Both the position numbers and the translations under genes were made by a program. The notes under the pieces were generated by a model, which saw nothing but the letters and a program-made list of their open reading frames with translations, did not search any database and was not told the origin of the DNA. DNA of 5,050 nucleotides from assembly GCA_016199105.1 (NCBI GenBank), contig JACQHI010000366.1:1-5050 (forward strand). Direction: 5' to 3'. This stretch comes from Lentisphaerota bacterium. GTDB taxonomy: Bacteria; Verrucomicrobiota; Kiritimatiellia; JAAZAB01. Below, one piece after another: positions 1 to 5,048 of this stretch; position 1 is the stretch's first letter, and every line of letters starts with the position of its first letter.

Positions 1-20
1 ACGTGGTTTTCCAGGCGTTT

Positions 21-43
21 GGAGGGCGAGCAGCTTGCCCTCC
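21..43. repeat. Strong intergenic hairpin
   Basis: GGAGGGC (21-27) pairs perfectly with GCCCTCC (37-43). The stem extends inward by a G-T wobble (28/36) and two more pairs (29/35, 30/34) to a three-base loop, giving ten pairs. No run of T follows on either strand, so it does not look like a standard intrinsic terminator for the minus-strand genes, although it lies downstream of them. Confidence 0.7.
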
Positions 44-61
44 GTAGCTCGGAGCGAAGGA
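41..61 (+). repeat. GTAG-containing imperfect palindrome (REP-like candidate)
   Basis: This stretch folds with TCC (41-43) against GGA (59-61) and GCT (47-49) against AGC (53-55), with a CGG loop and mismatches between the two helices. It contains GTAG at 44-47, the tetranucleotide often found at the foot of REP hairpins. It shares bases 41-43 with the hairpin at 21-43, so the two folds compete. I recall similar repeats dispersed in genomes of PVC bacteria, unverified here. Confidence 0.4.
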
Positions 62-107
62 TGGGTCCACGCGAGCCGTAACCGCAGGGGGTTTTGCAAG
101 CGCCTCA

Positions 108-160
108 TTTATCGGCCATTTATCGGTCACGCCCCTGGTTTATCGGTCATTTATCGGCCA
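108..160 (+). repeat. Four direct copies of the 11-base repeat TTTATCGGYCA
   Basis: Units lie at 108-118, 119-129, 139-149 and 150-160, all in the same orientation, with a 9-base spacer between the second and third. The single variable base reads C, T, T, C in order. A decayed fifth copy, TTTGCGGTCA (180-189), overlaps the stop codon of the exported-protein gene. Unit length is not a multiple of three and no gene crosses the array. It sits immediately downstream of the last gene. Confidence 0.85.
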
Positions 161-186
161 CGGCCTCATACACGGTCGCTTTGCGG

Positions 187-879
187 TCAATTCTTGTCAT
201 GGCGTAGCCTCTCCAAGAATTCCTGAATCGTCCGCCCCTCCAAACGGACGGGCAATGACCGAATCGTAATCGGCGCATCGTGACCGGGGCCAGACAAGTT
301 CTGGAAGACACGAATCTCCGTAGCACCGGCCAGAATACCCGTCGGCCACTCAAAGTCGCCAATGTCCACGCCGAACGTGGCGCCAAACGACGAGGGTTGT
401 GGCAGGTCTGTCCGCAGCTCTCTTGTCAAACCGACAAGGCCACCATTCGTGGTGGCAATCCAAGGTCCGTAACGGGCGTCCGCCCACAAAAAAAGAGACA
501 CTGAACCATTGGTGATGACTTGGAGCGGTGGTAGCCGCTCCAAGTCTTGTAACGTGGGGCCGACTCCCTTGTAGCCCCGGAATCTCGATGCGGCCCGTGC
601 AAGCCGACGCCAGTCGGCGCCGTCGTTATATTCGATGCCGACATCCTCAAAATAGCCCAAGAGATATCTGTTGTAGGTAATCTCGTTGGTCTCGGCATTG
701 CGAATCCAGCAGTGGATGAATCCAGCGCGTGGCTCGACGGACACCGCCATCTGCAGCCCGCCCACGGCCTCGCCCCATCGAAGCTCGTTCGTTGTCGCGG
801 GGGCAGCGAGCGCAAGTGACACACCTGTCATCCACGCGACCAGTGCCGCAATTGCAATTCTGTTGGGCTGGTTCGTCAT
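187..879 (-). CDS. Uncharacterised exported protein with signal peptide
   Basis: The 230-residue product starts with a typical Sec signal peptide: polar MTNQPNR, a hydrophobic core IAIAALVAWMTGVSLAL (8-24), and likely cleavage after A25 or A26 (LALA/APAT). The mature part begins with a WGEAVGGLQMAVSVEP segment (35-50). It is rich in aromatic residues and predicted by eye to be mostly beta strand, with one cysteine (C57), and it ends in a charged helix-like tail (EFLERLRHDKN). I recall W-G-x-x-V-x-G-L openings in secreted proteins of planctomycetes and relatives, but cannot verify this and assign no function. Start ATG 879 has GGAGAA 7 bases upstream and overlaps the stop of the preceding gene by four bases. 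The frame stays open to 975, but that extension lies within the preceding gene. It is the last gene in the window. Confidence 0.85.
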   Translation of the reverse strand: MTNQPNRIAIAALVAWMTGVSLALAAPATTNELRWGEAVGGLQMAVSVEPRAGFIHCWIRNAETNEITYNRYLLGYFEDVGIEYNDGADWRRLARAASRFRGYKGVGPTLQDLERLPPLQVITNGSVSLFLWADARYGPWIATTNGGLVGLTRELRTDLPQPSSFGATFGVDIGDFEWPTGILAGATEIRVFQNLSGPGHDAPITIRSLPVRLEGRTIQEFLERLRHDKN

Positions 880-1112
880 TTCATGGTTCTCCACACGCCA
901 ACGGCGCCGACAAGGATCAACACGAGACCGACGAGGGCGGCAAACGTCAGCACCCGATCGCCACTGATCGACCATGATCCGATTGAGATTATGACATCGG
1001 TATGGGCGTCAGGCTTGTAGAAGCGCGGTCCTTTCTCCGAGCGTCCACGCAACCACGGCCACACCTTGGACAGGACCATCAGGCTTCCCGCGGCGATGGC
1101 GAGGATGTTCAT
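876..1112 (-). CDS. Uncharacterised small membrane protein, two hydrophobic segments
   Basis: The 78-residue product has a hydrophobic N-terminus (about residues 2-19, possibly a membrane helix or an uncleaved anchor), then a basic, polar middle (WLRGRSEKGPRFYK, about 20-33). A second strong hydrophobic segment, VLTFAALVGLVLILVGAVGVW, lies at about 54-74. This pattern suggests a small inner-membrane protein with a short loop and both ends on the same side. Its stop overlaps the next start as ATGA, a sign of translational coupling, and codon third positions are mostly G or C as in neighbouring real genes. The start is uncertain: ATG 1112 has no good ribosome site, GTG 1124 is no better, and the frame stays open to 1247 over the end of the upstream gene. 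No family is recognised. Confidence 0.65.
   Translation of the reverse strand: MNILAIAAGSLMVLSKVWPWLRGRSEKGPRFYKPDAHTDVIISIGSWSISGDRVLTFAALVGLVLILVGAVGVWRTMK
887..892 (-). promoter_or_regulatory. Ribosome binding site of the exported protein gene
   Basis: GGAGAA on the minus strand, 7 bases before ATG 879 and inside the end of the upstream small membrane protein gene. Together with the ATGA overlap and the signal peptide that begins right after it, this fixes the start at 879. Confidence 0.7.
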
Positions 1113-1146
1113 GATCGGTTTCACTGTTTGGGTCGAACGCCGCCGA

Positions 1147-1521
1147 TCAAACTGGGGGCCAGACATCATCAAAAAATTCATCGATGCCCAGTCCTTGAAA
1201 CTCGGATTCCGAGAGGAGGCGGCAGACTTTGCCGCTTCTGATCTCAATGAAGGCTATGTGCCAGCACTGATCATCCGACCGAATGTACGGCGTTCCGTCA
1301 CGGGCGGTTGTTTTGGGTGAGCATGCGTTGCAGATATAGTCCGTCCGAACCCATGTGTTGTCGTACTTCGACAGGAGGTCCGGCAAAAAATCACCCTTTC
1401 GGTAGACGTCGAGGATCCTCGCCTCGTGCGCCTGCCATTTGATCTGAATCTCCGTGTCTTTGCTGACGTGGCCGGTCTTGGGGCAAGCGATATCAGCAAT
1501 TATGGTGTTAAACATACCCAT
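1147..1521 (-). CDS. Uncharacterised 124-residue cysteine-containing protein
   Basis: I do not recognise a named family. The protein is soluble-looking, with no signal peptide or membrane segment. It opens with a CPKTG knuckle (C13, with H18 close by) and has a CNAC pair (C64/C67). Together these could form one zinc site resembling a zinc ribbon; further cysteines are C86 and C100. The middle is rich in charged and aromatic residues (IQIKWQ at 25-30, YDNTW at 53-57), and the C-terminus is acidic (DEFFDDVW at 114-121). Start ATG 1521 is chosen because AGAGG lies 9 bases upstream; ATG 1515 is possible. It lies 56 bases after folC on the same strand. Its codons are noticeably less GC-rich than those of folC, which suggests it is accessory to the operon or acquired. 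That it is a real gene is likely; zinc binding is an inference. Confidence 0.75.
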   Translation of the reverse strand: MGMFNTIIADIACPKTGHVSKDTEIQIKWQAHEARILDVYRKGDFLPDLLSKYDNTWVRTDYICNACSPKTTARDGTPYIRSDDQCWHIAFIEIRSGKVCRLLSESEFQGLGIDEFFDDVWPPV

Positions 1522-1561
1522 CGGTTCTTTCCTCTTGCCGAACGTCAGAAAATCATTCCCC

Positions 1562-1590
1562 TGAACCGTGAACCTCATCAACCGTGAACC
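1562..1590 (+). repeat. Short GTGAACC-type repeat spanning the folC stop codon
   Basis: AACCGTGAACC occurs twice as a direct repeat (1564-1574 and 1580-1590), offset by 16 bases. Inside each copy the DNA is built from TGAACC heptamer-like units (1562-1568, 1569-1575, 1585-1590). The folC stop codon (TCA on the plus strand, 1578-1580) lies between the two copies, so the last folC residues are encoded by repeat DNA. It is not associated with any terminator-like stem followed by a T run. Confidence 0.65.
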
Positions 1591-2942
1591 GTCCCGCCTG
1601 CAACGCTGAGCGTAGCACTGCGGGCAGGTGAACCCTCCCAGCCTTTCTCCTTCCCGACCAGCGCCAGAACCTCGCCCACGAGGTAGAGCGAGCCGGCGAT
1701 GCAGACGGCGCCGCGATTCGCGGCGGCCCACTGCACCGCTTCCCGCAGCGCGGCCTCGACGGTGGATTCGGTCACGTCCCAGCCGTGCGTCCGGGCCAGG
1801 CCGGCCATGGCTTCCACCGGCAGGCTCCGCTCGATGTTCAACGGCACGGCCCAGCAGCGACGGACCAGCCGCTTGAACGGCTTCAGGAATTGGGCGGAAT
1901 CCTTGTCCGCGCACATGCCGACAACGAGGCCGAGCGGGATTTTTTTCAGGATTTCCCCGAGGGTTTCCACCAGCCGGTCGCCCGCTTCCGGATTGTGCGC
2001 GCCATCCAGGATGACCGGCGGCGACTCGCGCAGCACCTGAAAGCGGCCGGGCCAGCTCACCGTGTTCAGCCCCGCCTTGAGGGTGTCCGGGGTGATGCCG
2101 CCAAACCCCGGCATCCCCGCCAACTCCCCCAGCGCGGCCACGGCCACCGCCGCATTGGCCATCTGATGCCGGCCCAACATTTTCAAATTCACCGCCCCCA
2201 CGTCGAACACCGATGACGACACGGCGAGCTTCTGCCCTTTCAGGGACTGGGACACGCGCCGGACGGACACCGTCTCTTCCGCGCGAACCAGGCGGGCCCG
2301 GCGGTCGCGGGCCATGCAGCCGATGACCGTCATGGCCGGGTCCGGCAAGGGCCCCACGATCACCGGGCGGCCCGGCTTGACGATGCCGGCCTTTTCCCGC
2401 GCGATGGAAGCCAGGTCGGGCCCCAAATAAGCGGTATGCTCGATGCTGATCCCGGTGATGACCGACAGCAACGGCGTCACCACGTTGGTGGCATCCAGCC
2501 TTCCGCCCATGCCGGTTTCCAGGACCGCCACATCCACCTTGCGCTGCTGGAAATAATCGAACGCCAGGGCGGTCACAAACTCGAAAAACGTGGGGGGGCG
2601 GCCGTCCGGCATTTTCGCCACGGCGGCGGCCTCCTTTTCGACCCGGCAAATGGCCGTCTCGAGTTCAGCATCCGAAATGCATTGGCCATCCACCCGGATC
2701 CGTTCGTGAAAGCGGACCAGGTGCGGCGAGCTGTAGAAGCCCACGGAAAGGCCCGAGGCCCGCAGGACGGCCTCGAGCATGGCGCACACCGAGCCCTTGC
2801 CGTTGGTGCCCGCCACATGGACGCAGGCGAGCTGTTTTTCGGGATTGCCCAGCCGCGCCAGGAGGACCTGTTCGATTTCGAGTCCGAACTTGATGCCCTC
2901 GGTATGAAGACGATAGAGACGCGCCAAAGTCTCCGAAAGCAT
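1578..2942 (-). CDS. folC: Folylpolyglutamate synthase / dihydrofolate synthase
   Basis: FolC is an ATP-dependent Mur-ligase-family enzyme that adds glutamate to dihydropteroate and/or extends the polyglutamate tail of folates in the cytoplasm. The 454-residue product carries the family motifs in order: P-loop HVAGTNGKGS (42-51), YSSPHL (70-75), TFFEFVTALAF (118-128), ETGMGGRLDATN (142-153), ISIEHTAYLG (165-174), EKAGIVK (183-189, holding the expected modified lysine), GRHQMANAA (257-265), WPGRFQ (297-302) and DGAHNP (313-318). Near the end IAGSLYLVGEVLALV is the usual final element. About 20 residues follow it, and these lie in low-complexity repeat DNA and are probably dispensable. Start ATG 2942 has AAAGGA 6 bases upstream; the in-frame TTG at 2948 abuts that site and is rejected. 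It follows the accD stop by 10 bases. Whether it is bifunctional cannot be told from sequence alone. Confidence 0.96.
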   Translation of the reverse strand: MLSETLARLYRLHTEGIKFGLEIEQVLLARLGNPEKQLACVHVAGTNGKGSVCAMLEAVLRASGLSVGFYSSPHLVRFHERIRVDGQCISDAELETAICRVEKEAAAVAKMPDGRPPTFFEFVTALAFDYFQQRKVDVAVLETGMGGRLDATNVVTPLLSVITGISIEHTAYLGPDLASIAREKAGIVKPGRPVIVGPLPDPAMTVIGCMARDRRARLVRAEETVSVRRVSQSLKGQKLAVSSSVFDVGAVNLKMLGRHQMANAAVAVAALGELAGMPGFGGITPDTLKAGLNTVSWPGRFQVLRESPPVILDGAHNPEAGDRLVETLGEILKKIPLGLVVGMCADKDSAQFLKPFKRLVRRCWAVPLNIERSLPVEAMAGLARTHGWDVTESTVEAALREAVQWAAANRGAVCIAGSLYLVGEVLALVGKEKGWEGSPARSATLSVAGGTVHG

Positions 2943-2948
2943 GGGCAA

Positions 2949-2954
2949 TCCTTT
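2949..2954 (-). promoter_or_regulatory. Ribosome binding site of folC
   Basis: AAAGGA on the minus strand, 6 bases before ATG 2942 and overlapping the accD stop codon (TAA, 2955-2953). It rules out the in-frame TTG at 2948, which directly touches the motif, so the protein is 454 residues. Confidence 0.7.
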
Positions 2955-3828
2955 AGAGAAGGTTGTTCTGCGCCGGCGCGGAAGCGGAATTCGACATATA
3001 GGCCAGCAGCCGGGCGATGGTGCTCTTCAGTTCCTTGCGATGCACGATCATATCCACCAGCCCGTGCTTCAAGACAAACTCGGAGCGCTGGAATCCCTCC
3101 GGCACTTCCTCGCGGGTGGTTTCGCGGATCACGCGTGGGCCGGCAAACCCGATCAAGGCCCCCGGTTCGGCGATGATGACATCGCCCAGGGAGGCAAAAC
3201 TTGCCATGACCCCGGCCGTCGTCGGATGCGTCAGAACGGAAATGTAGGCCAGTCCGGCCCGCGCATGCCGCGCCAGGGCGGCGCTGGTCTTGGCCATCTG
3301 CATCAGGCTCAGCATGCCCTCGTACATCCGGGCGCCGCCGGAGGCGCTCACCACCACCACCGGCAACGTCAATTCGGTGCCTTTCTCGATCGCGCGGGTG
3401 ACCTTCTCGCCCACGACCGAGCCCATGCTGCCGCCCATAAACGCGAAATCCATGATCGCGACGGCCGTGGGAATCCGTTCGATGGCGCCCGTGCCGCACA
3501 CCACCGCCTCTTTCAAGCCGCTTTTCTTCCGGCTTTCGTCAAGCTTGGAGATATAGGAGCTTTGCCCCGTGAAGTCCAGGGGGTCCCGGCTGACCATGTC
3601 GGCATCCCATTCCTCGAACGTCCCCTCGTCCACCAGCAGAGCCAGGCGCTTCTTCCAGTTGATCTGGAAATGATAGGCGCATTTGGGGCAAATCCCGTTC
3701 GCCGCCTCGATTTCCCGCTTGAAAACGATCTCCTTGCAGGCCGGACACTTGGTCCAGAGGCCTTCCGGCAGTTCCTTCTTCGGAACGCGGAGGGAAATGT
3801 ATTTTTTTCTGCTTCCGAATAATGGCAT
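2953..3828 (-). CDS. accD: Acetyl-CoA carboxylase carboxyltransferase subunit beta
   Basis: AccD pairs with AccA to transfer the carboxyl group from carboxybiotin on AccB to acetyl-CoA, making malonyl-CoA, the committed step of fatty-acid synthesis; the complex is cytoplasmic. The 291-residue product has the bacterial N-terminal zinc ribbon (C28/C31 and C47/C50), then the crotonase-like carboxyltransferase domain. Diagnostic segments are GGSMGSVVGEKV (132-143), SASGGARMYEGMLSLMQMAKT (161-181, containing the glycine-rich oxyanion segment), and IGFAGPRVIRETTREEVPEGF in the C-terminal half. All align with E. coli AccD, and the length is normal. One segment reads LTHPTTAGVMASFA where E. coli has LTDPTMGGVSASFA. 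Start ATG 3828 lies 6 bases after the ComF stop, with AGGGG 10 bases upstream inside the ComF gene. The AccA, AccB and AccC genes are not in this window. Identity is essentially certain. Confidence 0.97.
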   Translation of the reverse strand: MPLFGSRKKYISLRVPKKELPEGLWTKCPACKEIVFKREIEAANGICPKCAYHFQINWKKRLALLVDEGTFEEWDADMVSRDPLDFTGQSSYISKLDESRKKSGLKEAVVCGTGAIERIPTAVAIMDFAFMGGSMGSVVGEKVTRAIEKGTELTLPVVVVSASGGARMYEGMLSLMQMAKTSAALARHARAGLAYISVLTHPTTAGVMASFASLGDVIIAEPGALIGFAGPRVIRETTREEVPEGFQRSEFVLKHGLVDMIVHRKELKSTIARLLAYMSNSASAPAQNNLL

Positions 3829-3834
3829 AGCGGT

Positions 3835-4545
3835 TCAGCCCCTGGCCACCGTCACCGCGTAAACCGCCGCGGCGCCGGCTTGTTTCAATGTCCGGGCGCA
3901 CTCGTTCACCGTGGCGCCCGTCGTCATCACGTCGTCCACCAGCAGCAGACGCCGGCCGGCAATGCGGGCGCCGCCCGCCACTTCAAACGCGGCATGCACG
4001 TTAGCTTTTCTGCGGGAGGCTGTCAAATGCGTTTGAGTCGCCGTCGGCTGAATGCGCCGCAGACAGCGCCCGGCCAGCGGTTTATGCAGGAGCCCGGCCA
4101 GTTCCATCGCCAGCAACATGGCCTGGTTGTAGGTGCGTTCGCGTTCTTTCGTGGGATACAGCGGCACCCAGAGGAGCGCGTCGATATCGCTGTCGGGCCA
4201 ATGCGTCCGGACACAGGCCGCCAGGAGCGACGACAAATCCTGTCTCAGCCAGGACGCCCCATTGTATTTGAAGTCATGGATCATCGTTTTGAGCGCGCCG
4301 GCAAAGCTGGCCGCCGAGCGCGCCATGTCGAAGGACGGCAGCGCTTTGCGGCACAGGGAACACACATACTGGCCGTGGATCATCCCGTAACAGGGATCGC
4401 CGCAGAGAAAGCAATACGGATCCCGGATCCATTGAATGCCGGCCATGCAGTTCCAGCACAGATAATGGAAATCGTCGCCCGCGGCCTCGCCGCACCCCAC
4501 GCAGGCCCGCGGATACAGCATATCCATGAAGGCCGTGAGGTGCAC
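3835..4545 (-). CDS. ComF-family phosphoribosyltransferase-like protein
   Basis: ComF/GntX proteins join an N-terminal zinc-binding region to a type I phosphoribosyltransferase-like fold. Some members are needed for uptake of single-stranded DNA during natural transformation, but the biochemical role is unsettled. In this 236-residue product the N-terminus has four CxxC pairs (C15/C18, C30/C33, C45/C48, C62/C65). Next comes the family segment FAGALKTMIHDFKY (81-94), then WVPLYPTKERERTYNQA (126-142), the family's VP..R...R.YNQA signature, and the PRPP-loop motif LLLVDDVMTTGAT (200-212). Length is normal and the frame is intact. The start is taken as GTG 4545, one base after the infA stop. ATG 4527 or 4521 are alternatives, and no ideal ribosome site favours any of them, so translation is probably coupled to infA. 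The family call is firm. The name comF and a competence role are not, since no other competence gene is in view. Confidence 0.92.
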   Translation of the reverse strand: MHLTAFMDMLYPRACVGCGEAAGDDFHYLCWNCMAGIQWIRDPYCFLCGDPCYGMIHGQYVCSLCRKALPSFDMARSAASFAGALKTMIHDFKYNGASWLRQDLSSLLAACVRTHWPDSDIDALLWVPLYPTKERERTYNQAMLLAMELAGLLHKPLAGRCLRRIQPTATQTHLTASRRKANVHAAFEVAGGARIAGRRLLLVDDVMTTGATVNECARTLKQAGAAAVYAVTVARG

Positions 4546-4546
4546 C

Positions 4547-4783
4547 TCAGGATTTCTGGCGATAGATGATGCGGCCCTTGGTCAGATCGTAGGCGGATAT
4601 TTCGATCGTGACCTTGTCGCCGTTGGAAATCTTGATGAAATTCTTGCGCATTTTGCCCGAAATATGCGCCAGAATTTCGGCGCCATTGGACAGACGCACC
4701 CTGTACATCGTGGCGGGAAGCACTTTCAGCACAATCCCGTCAGCCCGAATCAGTTCTTCTTTTTGATTGATCGCATCGACCAT
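4547..4783 (-). CDS. infA: Translation initiation factor IF-1
   Basis: IF-1 binds the A site of the 30S ribosomal subunit during initiation, working with IF-2 and IF-3; it acts in the cytoplasm. The 78-residue product reads as a complete single OB-fold (S1-like) protein. The family hallmark HISGKMRKN is at residues 40-48, preceded by LPATMYRVRLSNG (22-34) and followed by GDKVTIEISAYDLTKGRIIYR (55-75, read in two parts). Each segment matches E. coli IF-1 closely. The family norm is about 72 residues; the extra length is at the N-terminus. I chose the ATG at 4783 because GGAGG lies 8 bases upstream. An in-frame TTG at 4798 would place the start on top of that site. It is the first gene of a four-gene run, and its stop is one base before the next start. 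Identity is essentially certain. Confidence 0.97.
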   Translation of the reverse strand: MVDAINQKEELIRADGIVLKVLPATMYRVRLSNGAEILAHISGKMRKNFIKISNGDKVTIEISAYDLTKGRIIYRQKS

Positions 4784-4791
4784 GAAACCAT

Positions 4792-4796
4792 CCTCC
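4792..4796 (-). promoter_or_regulatory. Ribosome binding site of infA
   Basis: GGAGG on the minus strand, separated by 8 bases from the ATG at 4783. This near-ideal site decides the infA start in favour of the ATG over the upstream in-frame TTG at 4798, which overlaps the motif. Confidence 0.85.
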
Positions 4797-4812
4797 AAAA
4801 ATGCAAGACACG

Positions 4813-4842
4813 AAAATAGCGCGGTTTACGCATGAAAGGCAA
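4813..4842 (-). promoter_or_regulatory. Candidate sigma-70-type promoter for the infA operon
   Basis: On the minus strand a TTGCCT box (4842-4837) is followed by 18 bases and then TATTTT (4818-4813). Each box matches four of six consensus positions. It sits about 30 bases upstream of the infA start and is the only reasonable pair I found in the leader. The match is modest and the sigma-factor preference of this organism is unknown, so this is a candidate only. A start of transcription near 4805 would give a short leader that excludes the edge repeats. Confidence 0.3.
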
Positions 4843-4905
4843 GAGGAAACGGCGAAAAATCGCAATGCCTCGGAAGCTGTGAAAGGGGGGAAGGCTCTGG
4901 TCCGG

Positions 4906-4970
4906 CTGTAGGGCCGCACGGGGTGCGGCCGTCTCAACCCCTATCCGCGCCACGCCGTGGCGCGCTACAG
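4906..4970. repeat. Two-hairpin REP/BIME-like element
   Basis: The element is bounded by CTGTAG (4906-4911) and its exact reverse complement CTACAG (4965-4970). Next to the left end, GGCCGCAC (4912-4919) and GTGCGGCC (4923-4930) form a perfect 8-base-pair stem with a GGG loop. Next to the right end, CGCGCCAC (4946-4953) and GTGGCGCG (4957-4964) form another perfect 8-base-pair stem with a GCC loop. Fifteen bases separate the stems. Each hairpin has GTAG directly at its 5' foot when read inward on its own strand, the layout of paired inverted REP sequences (BIMEs) mobilised by REP-associated tyrosine transposases. No transposase gene is in the window. Confidence 0.75.
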
Positions 4971-4976
4971 TTCGGA

Positions 4977-5048
4977 CGTGAGTCCCGTTGGGCGTGAGCC
5001 CCGTTGGGGCAACGCCCCTCACGGGGACGGGCCAACGTCCCTCACGGG
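4977..5048. repeat. Four 16-base units in mirrored order
   Basis: Two adjacent units read CGTGAGYCCCGTTGGG (4977-4992, 4993-5008) and two later units read CAACGYCCCTCACGGG (5010-5025, 5033-5048). Members of each pair differ at one base. The flanking parts of the second pair are the reverse complement of those of the first (CGTGAG with CTCACG, CGTTG with CAACG), but the central YCC keeps the same strand in all four. The units can form nested stems with internal loops. The array may continue beyond the window edge. Confidence 0.75.

Noticed and set aside
21..43. Intrinsic terminator for the minus-strand genes
   Set aside because: The stem is strong, but on the minus strand it is followed by AAACGCC and not by a T run.
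108..160. CRISPR-like array
   Set aside because: The units are only 11 bases, two pairs touch without spacers, and no cas gene is nearby.
880..975. N-terminal extension of the exported protein
   Set aside because: It lies inside the upstream small membrane protein gene and would bury the signal peptide; ATG 879 has a good ribosome site.
1522..1577. Separate promoter between folC and the 124-residue protein gene
   Set aside because: The best TTGATG and TGATTT-like boxes are about 20 bases apart with poor matches; not supportable.
1147..2649. A long minus-strand open frame running from inside folC to 1147
   Set aside because: Its upstream part is a G, R, P and A-rich translation of folC in another frame. 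Only the segment from ATG 1521 looks like a real protein with its own ribosome site.
2436..3822. Long plus-strand open frames opposite folC and accD
   Set aside because: They are antisense shadows of strongly recognisable genes, with biased composition and no family motifs, as expected in GC-rich DNA.
3880..4569. Plus-strand open frame opposite the ComF gene
   Set aside because: Antisense to a gene with clear catalytic-type and zinc motifs; no plausible domain of its own.
4852..4863. Small palindrome GCGAAAAATCGC in the infA leader
   Set aside because: Four base pairs with an A4 loop is too weak to call as a regulatory element or terminator.
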